Of a stretch of DNA of 64,000 bases, positions 61,649-64,000 are shown in pieces. This DNA comes from Paraneptunicella aestuarii (GTDB lineage: Bacteria > Pseudomonadota > Gammaproteobacteria > Enterobacterales > Alteromonadaceae), in NCBI RefSeq assembly GCF_019900845.1, contig NZ_CP074570.1, forward strand, positions 434,001-498,000, read 5' to 3'. Both the position numbers and the translations under genes were made by a program. The stretch's first letter is position 1. Each line of letters opens with the position of its first letter. The notes under the pieces were generated by a model. That model made no database searches and was not told the origin of the DNA. It saw only the letters and a program-made list of their open reading frames with translations.

Positions 61649-62905
61649 TCAGCCTCGCATGTCAGCCAAATAATCAGCGGGTAATTCAGTGATAGAGGCA
61701 ACGCCAGAATTAATAGCTGCCTCAGCAACGGCTTTGGCTACACGATAACAAAGACGAGTGTCCATTGGCTTGGGAATGATGTAGTCCTTACCAAAAGTTA
61801 ACTCGGAAACCTGAGCTGCTTCCAGGACTTTTGCTGGTACAGGCTCTTTAGCGATATTGCGTATAGCTTCTACTGCCGCGAGCTTCATTTCATCATTGAT
61901 TACTCTGGCTCGAACATCCATCGCGCCTCGGAAAATAAATGGGAAACAAAGCACGTTGTTTACCTGATTGGGATAATCAGAACGGCCTGTTGCCATAATG
62001 ATGTCGCTACGCGCTTCGTGAGCTAGCGATGGTTTGATTTCCGGATCCGGATTGGAACAGGCGAAAACCACAGGGTTTGGAGCCATTAATTTAAGCGCTT
62101 CTGGTGGCAGTAAATCCGGGCCTGATACGCCAACAAACACGTCAGCGCCTTCAAGGGCATCTTCAAGAGTGCGTTTGTCAGTGTTGTTGGCAAACAAGCG
62201 CTTGTGCGGCGGGAGCTCGTCACGACGAGTATGAACCACACCCTGGCGATCCAGCATGTAAATATGCTCACGTTGCGCACCACATTTCACCAGCATTTCC
62301 ATACAGGCAACGGCTGCAGCGCCAGCACCAAGGCATACAATCACCGAATCGTGGATCGACTTACCCTGAATTTCCAGAGCATTCAATAAACCGGCTGCTG
62401 TAACAATAGCTGTGCCATGTTGATCATCATGAAATACTGGAATGCTGCAGCGTTCAATCAGCGCTTGCTCAATTTCAAAACACTCAGGAGCTTTGATATC
62501 TTCCAGATTTATACCGCCAAATGTGTCGGCGATATTGGCAACAGTGTTAATAAATTCTTGGGTTGTTTCATGCTTTACTTCGATATCAATGGCATCGAGG
62601 TTGGCAAACCGTTTGAACAGTAATGCTTTCCCTTCCATAACGGGCTTAGAGGCAAGAGGCCCCAAATCTCCCAGACCTAAAATGGCTGTGCCATTGGAAA
62701 TAACAGCAACCAGGTTTCCCTTTGCAGTGTATTTGTATGCTGCGTCTGGATCTGCCGCGATTTCTCGCACGGGTTCGGCAACGCCAGGACTATAAGCGAG
62801 AGCTAGATCTTGGGCACTTTCGGCTGGTTTGGTGAGGGCGATACTAATTTTCCCGGGTACAGGGTTAGCGTGATAGTGCAAAGCTTTAGCTTTTATATCA
62901 GACAT
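61649..62905 (-). CDS. maeB: Malic enzyme, short bacterial form
   Basis: 418 residues with the malic-enzyme catalytic domain (ALAYSPGVAEPVREIAADPD, GDLGPLASKPVMEGKALLFK, CFEIEQALIERCSIPVFHDD) and the nucleotide-binding domain (VIVCLGAGAAAVACMEML, VFVGVSGPDLLPPEAL). It converts malate to pyruvate and CO2 with NAD(P) reduction. It lacks the C-terminal phosphotransacetylase-like domain of E. coli MaeB (about 760 residues), so it is the stand-alone short type. A strong terminator follows. Confidence 0.92.
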   Translation of the reverse strand: MSDIKAKALHYHANPVPGKISIALTKPAESAQDLALAYSPGVAEPVREIAADPDAAYKYTAKGNLVAVISNGTAILGLGDLGPLASKPVMEGKALLFKRFANLDAIDIEVKHETTQEFINTVANIADTFGGINLEDIKAPECFEIEQALIERCSIPVFHDDQHGTAIVTAAGLLNALEIQGKSIHDSVIVCLGAGAAAVACMEMLVKCGAQREHIYMLDRQGVVHTRRDELPPHKRLFANNTDKRTLEDALEGADVFVGVSGPDLLPPEALKLMAPNPVVFACSNPDPEIKPSLAHEARSDIIMATGRSDYPNQVNNVLCFPFIFRGAMDVRARVINDEMKLAAVEAIRNIAKEPVPAKVLEAAQVSELTFGKDYIIPKPMDTRLCYRVAKAVAEAAINSGVASITELPADYLADMRG

Positions 62906-63295
62906 AGGTCGAGCCTTTTAATACTAATTTGATGTTGATAGGTAGGGTTTTTATGTTTGCTTTTTGCACCAGGCTTTCCATGCTCACACTCAAATTCCAT
63001 ATTGAGCCTAATTTGTGCCACTTCCCGAGGCACTTTAACAGTTAGTTAAAAAAATGAAAACGCCTTGAGAACGCCATTTTCTTACGCTTGCCGAGAGACA
63101 TTCTATACTATCTTGAACGTGCTGTCTTTTGCTGTGAAATGGGTTAAATATGTTACCAATTAAAGAGCTCTGACCAGATGAGAAAATTGGAAGAGAATCA
63201 AAAGATTGCCAGAGAGAAAGTAAAAACAATGTTAATAAAATGAAAAAAGCACCCCGAAGGATGCTTTTTCTGAATACGTTTTTATCAGTTTTAGC
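62906..63295. other. Intergenic region between malic enzyme and rpmE
   Basis: 390 bases. They hold the malic-enzyme promoter and the rpmE terminator listed below. I see no gene. A short minus-strand frame at 63035-63229 has no ribosome site or family match. Confidence 0.5.
63243..63266 (-). terminator. Rho-independent terminator of rpmE
   Basis: On the minus strand AGCATCC-TTCG-GGGTGCT is a seven-pair stem (one U-G) with a stable tetraloop, followed by TTTTT, 30 bases after the rpmE stop. Confidence 0.88.
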
Positions 63296-63508
63296 TTATT
63301 TAGATTTAAGCGCACCGAAACGTTTCTTGAAGCGATCAACACGACCACCTGTATCAACGATTTTCTGCTTACCAGTATAGAACGGGTGACATGCAGAACA
63401 TACGTCCAGGTTCAAGTCTTTGTTCAAAGTTGAGTTGATCTTCATAACGTTACCGCAAGAACAGTTTGCAGTAATTTCGTTGTATTCTGGATGGATACCT
63501 TCTTTCAT
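63296..63508 (-). CDS. rpmE: 50S ribosomal protein L31
   Basis: 70 residues, [20 protein letters not shown], with zinc-ligand cysteines 16, 18, 37 and 40 (the zinc-containing form) and the [20 protein letters not shown] block. It is a component of the large ribosomal subunit bridging to the small one. The ATG at 63508 with AGAGG six bases upstream is used; a frame extending to 63562 has no site. Confidence 0.97.
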   Translation of the reverse strand: MKEGIHPEYNEITANCSCGNVMKINSTLNKDLNLDVCSACHPFYTGKQKIVDTGGRVDRFKKRFGALKSK

Positions 63509-63760
63509 GGGAAACCTCTGACTTAAGGCCGTATCGCTAACCCGCCCGAAGCTGGCCACCATACGTTGTTAAATTCAATTGTCCCAACCTCGGTTGGAAC
63601 GTAAAATTCATCTATTGCGGGCTTGCCGCAAAGAGGCGCGCATATTAATGTATCCGCCAGTCTTGTTCAAGCCTGAAATGCTGTTTTTTTCAGCACAAAT
63701 AACAAACTTTTTGTGCTTAAGTCAGTTATGAGTGATCTATGGAGTTAACGCTACGTCGTG

Positions 63761-64000
63761 ATGGCAAATTCTATTCTTGAAGTCGCGCTTCCCGTGCCCA
63801 TGCGTCGAGTGTTTGATTACCTCTGTCCTGAATCTCTTTGTGATGTGATTAACATCGGTTCTCGTGTTGCCGTTTCTTTTGGTCATCGCCAGCTGATTGG
63901 AATTGTTGTTGCGACCAAATCAGAGTCTGAATGGCAAATAGATAAGCTCAAACCAATCCGCAAATTATTGGATGATGAACCGGTTATCGACGAGGCGTTG
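63761..64000 (+). CDS. priA: Primosomal protein N' (PriA), N-terminal part
   Basis: The first 80 codons of a protein that runs off the window end. The visible part reads MANSILEVALPVPMRRVFDY, then SRVAVSFGHRQLIGIVV, the 3'-DNA-binding domain start of PriA. The helicase restarts stalled replication forks. It is divergent from rpmE, a common gammaproteobacterial arrangement. Confidence 0.85.
   Translation, partial: MANSILEVALPVPMRRVFDYLCPESLCDVINIGSRVAVSFGHRQLIGIVVATKSESEWQIDKLKPIRKLLDDEPVIDEAL

Overview
The window looks like a chromosomal segment of a marine-type gammaproteobacterium of moderate GC content. The evidence is the gene content: a priA-rpmE-maeB neighbourhood, mltC, an outer-membrane phospholipase A, a pqqABCDE operon, a GlyGly-CTERM surface protein, glutaryl-CoA dehydrogenase with a divergent LysR regulator, and a nonulosonic-acid (legionaminic/sialic type) glycan cluster. 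The genus cannot be named from sequence alone.

Region 1 (1-2090) is a mobile-DNA scar. It holds the 3' 47 bases of a tRNA-Phe gene without its 5' half (probably an attachment-site half), a RelE/ParE-type toxin-antitoxin pair, the C-terminal stub of an ISL3-like transposase, a HigA antitoxin whose HigB partner is frameshifted, and a GC-rich, structure-prone segment of unknown origin.

Region 2 (2092-19648) is one long same-strand surface-glycan cluster. It has a CBS-nucleotidyltransferase (PtmE type), CMP-nonulosonate synthetase, an amidotransferase with its own HisF/HisH-like ammonia-supplying pair, two O-acyltransferases with SGNH tails, a non-haem iron dioxygenase, a flippase, a sulfotransferase-like enzyme, two putative glycosyltransferases, an SDR, a hydrolysing 2-epimerase and a NeuB/LegI synthase. 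The enzymes that make the diamino precursor of legionaminate (LegB/LegC/LegH type) are not in view. An unrecognised 240-residue protein follows.

Region 3 (20572-28254) has an M1 aminopeptidase lipoprotein, an unknown tail-anchored protein, and a minus-strand PQQ operon that starts with a 23-residue PqqA and ends in an M16 peptidase. A terminator hairpin lies between pqqA and pqqB.

Region 4 (28801-37632) encodes secreted or surface proteins: a delta-60-repeat protein with two CRP-like sites upstream, then a 2022-residue multi-domain GlyGly-CTERM protein that overlaps an outer-membrane barrel gene by four bases.

Region 5 (37697-44874) is metabolic: LysR, gcdH, a fused alpha/beta 2-oxo acid dehydrogenase E1 overlapping a FabD-like acyltransferase, and mltC.

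Region 6 (44901-58814) is the most interesting. An ECF sigma/TPR-kinase pair points away from a sigma-54-type AAA+ activator, which is followed by a second ECF sigma factor and a long same-strand array: an unknown 413-residue protein, an orphan Cache-like sensor, an ornithine/diaminopimelate-type decarboxylase, an MFS transporter, a pentameric ligand-gated ion channel homologue, two DUF2589-like proteins, a small unknown protein and a T4/pesticin-type lysozyme. A GGAAC-N17-CGTT sequence, the form of an ECF promoter, sits directly between the sigma gene and the array. I infer an amine-making, amine-exporting and amine-sensing module coupled to envelope proteins. The function is not established.

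Region 7 (58909-64000) returns to ordinary chromosome: a VOC protein, pldA, a solute-binding-like protein, malic enzyme, rpmE and the start of priA.
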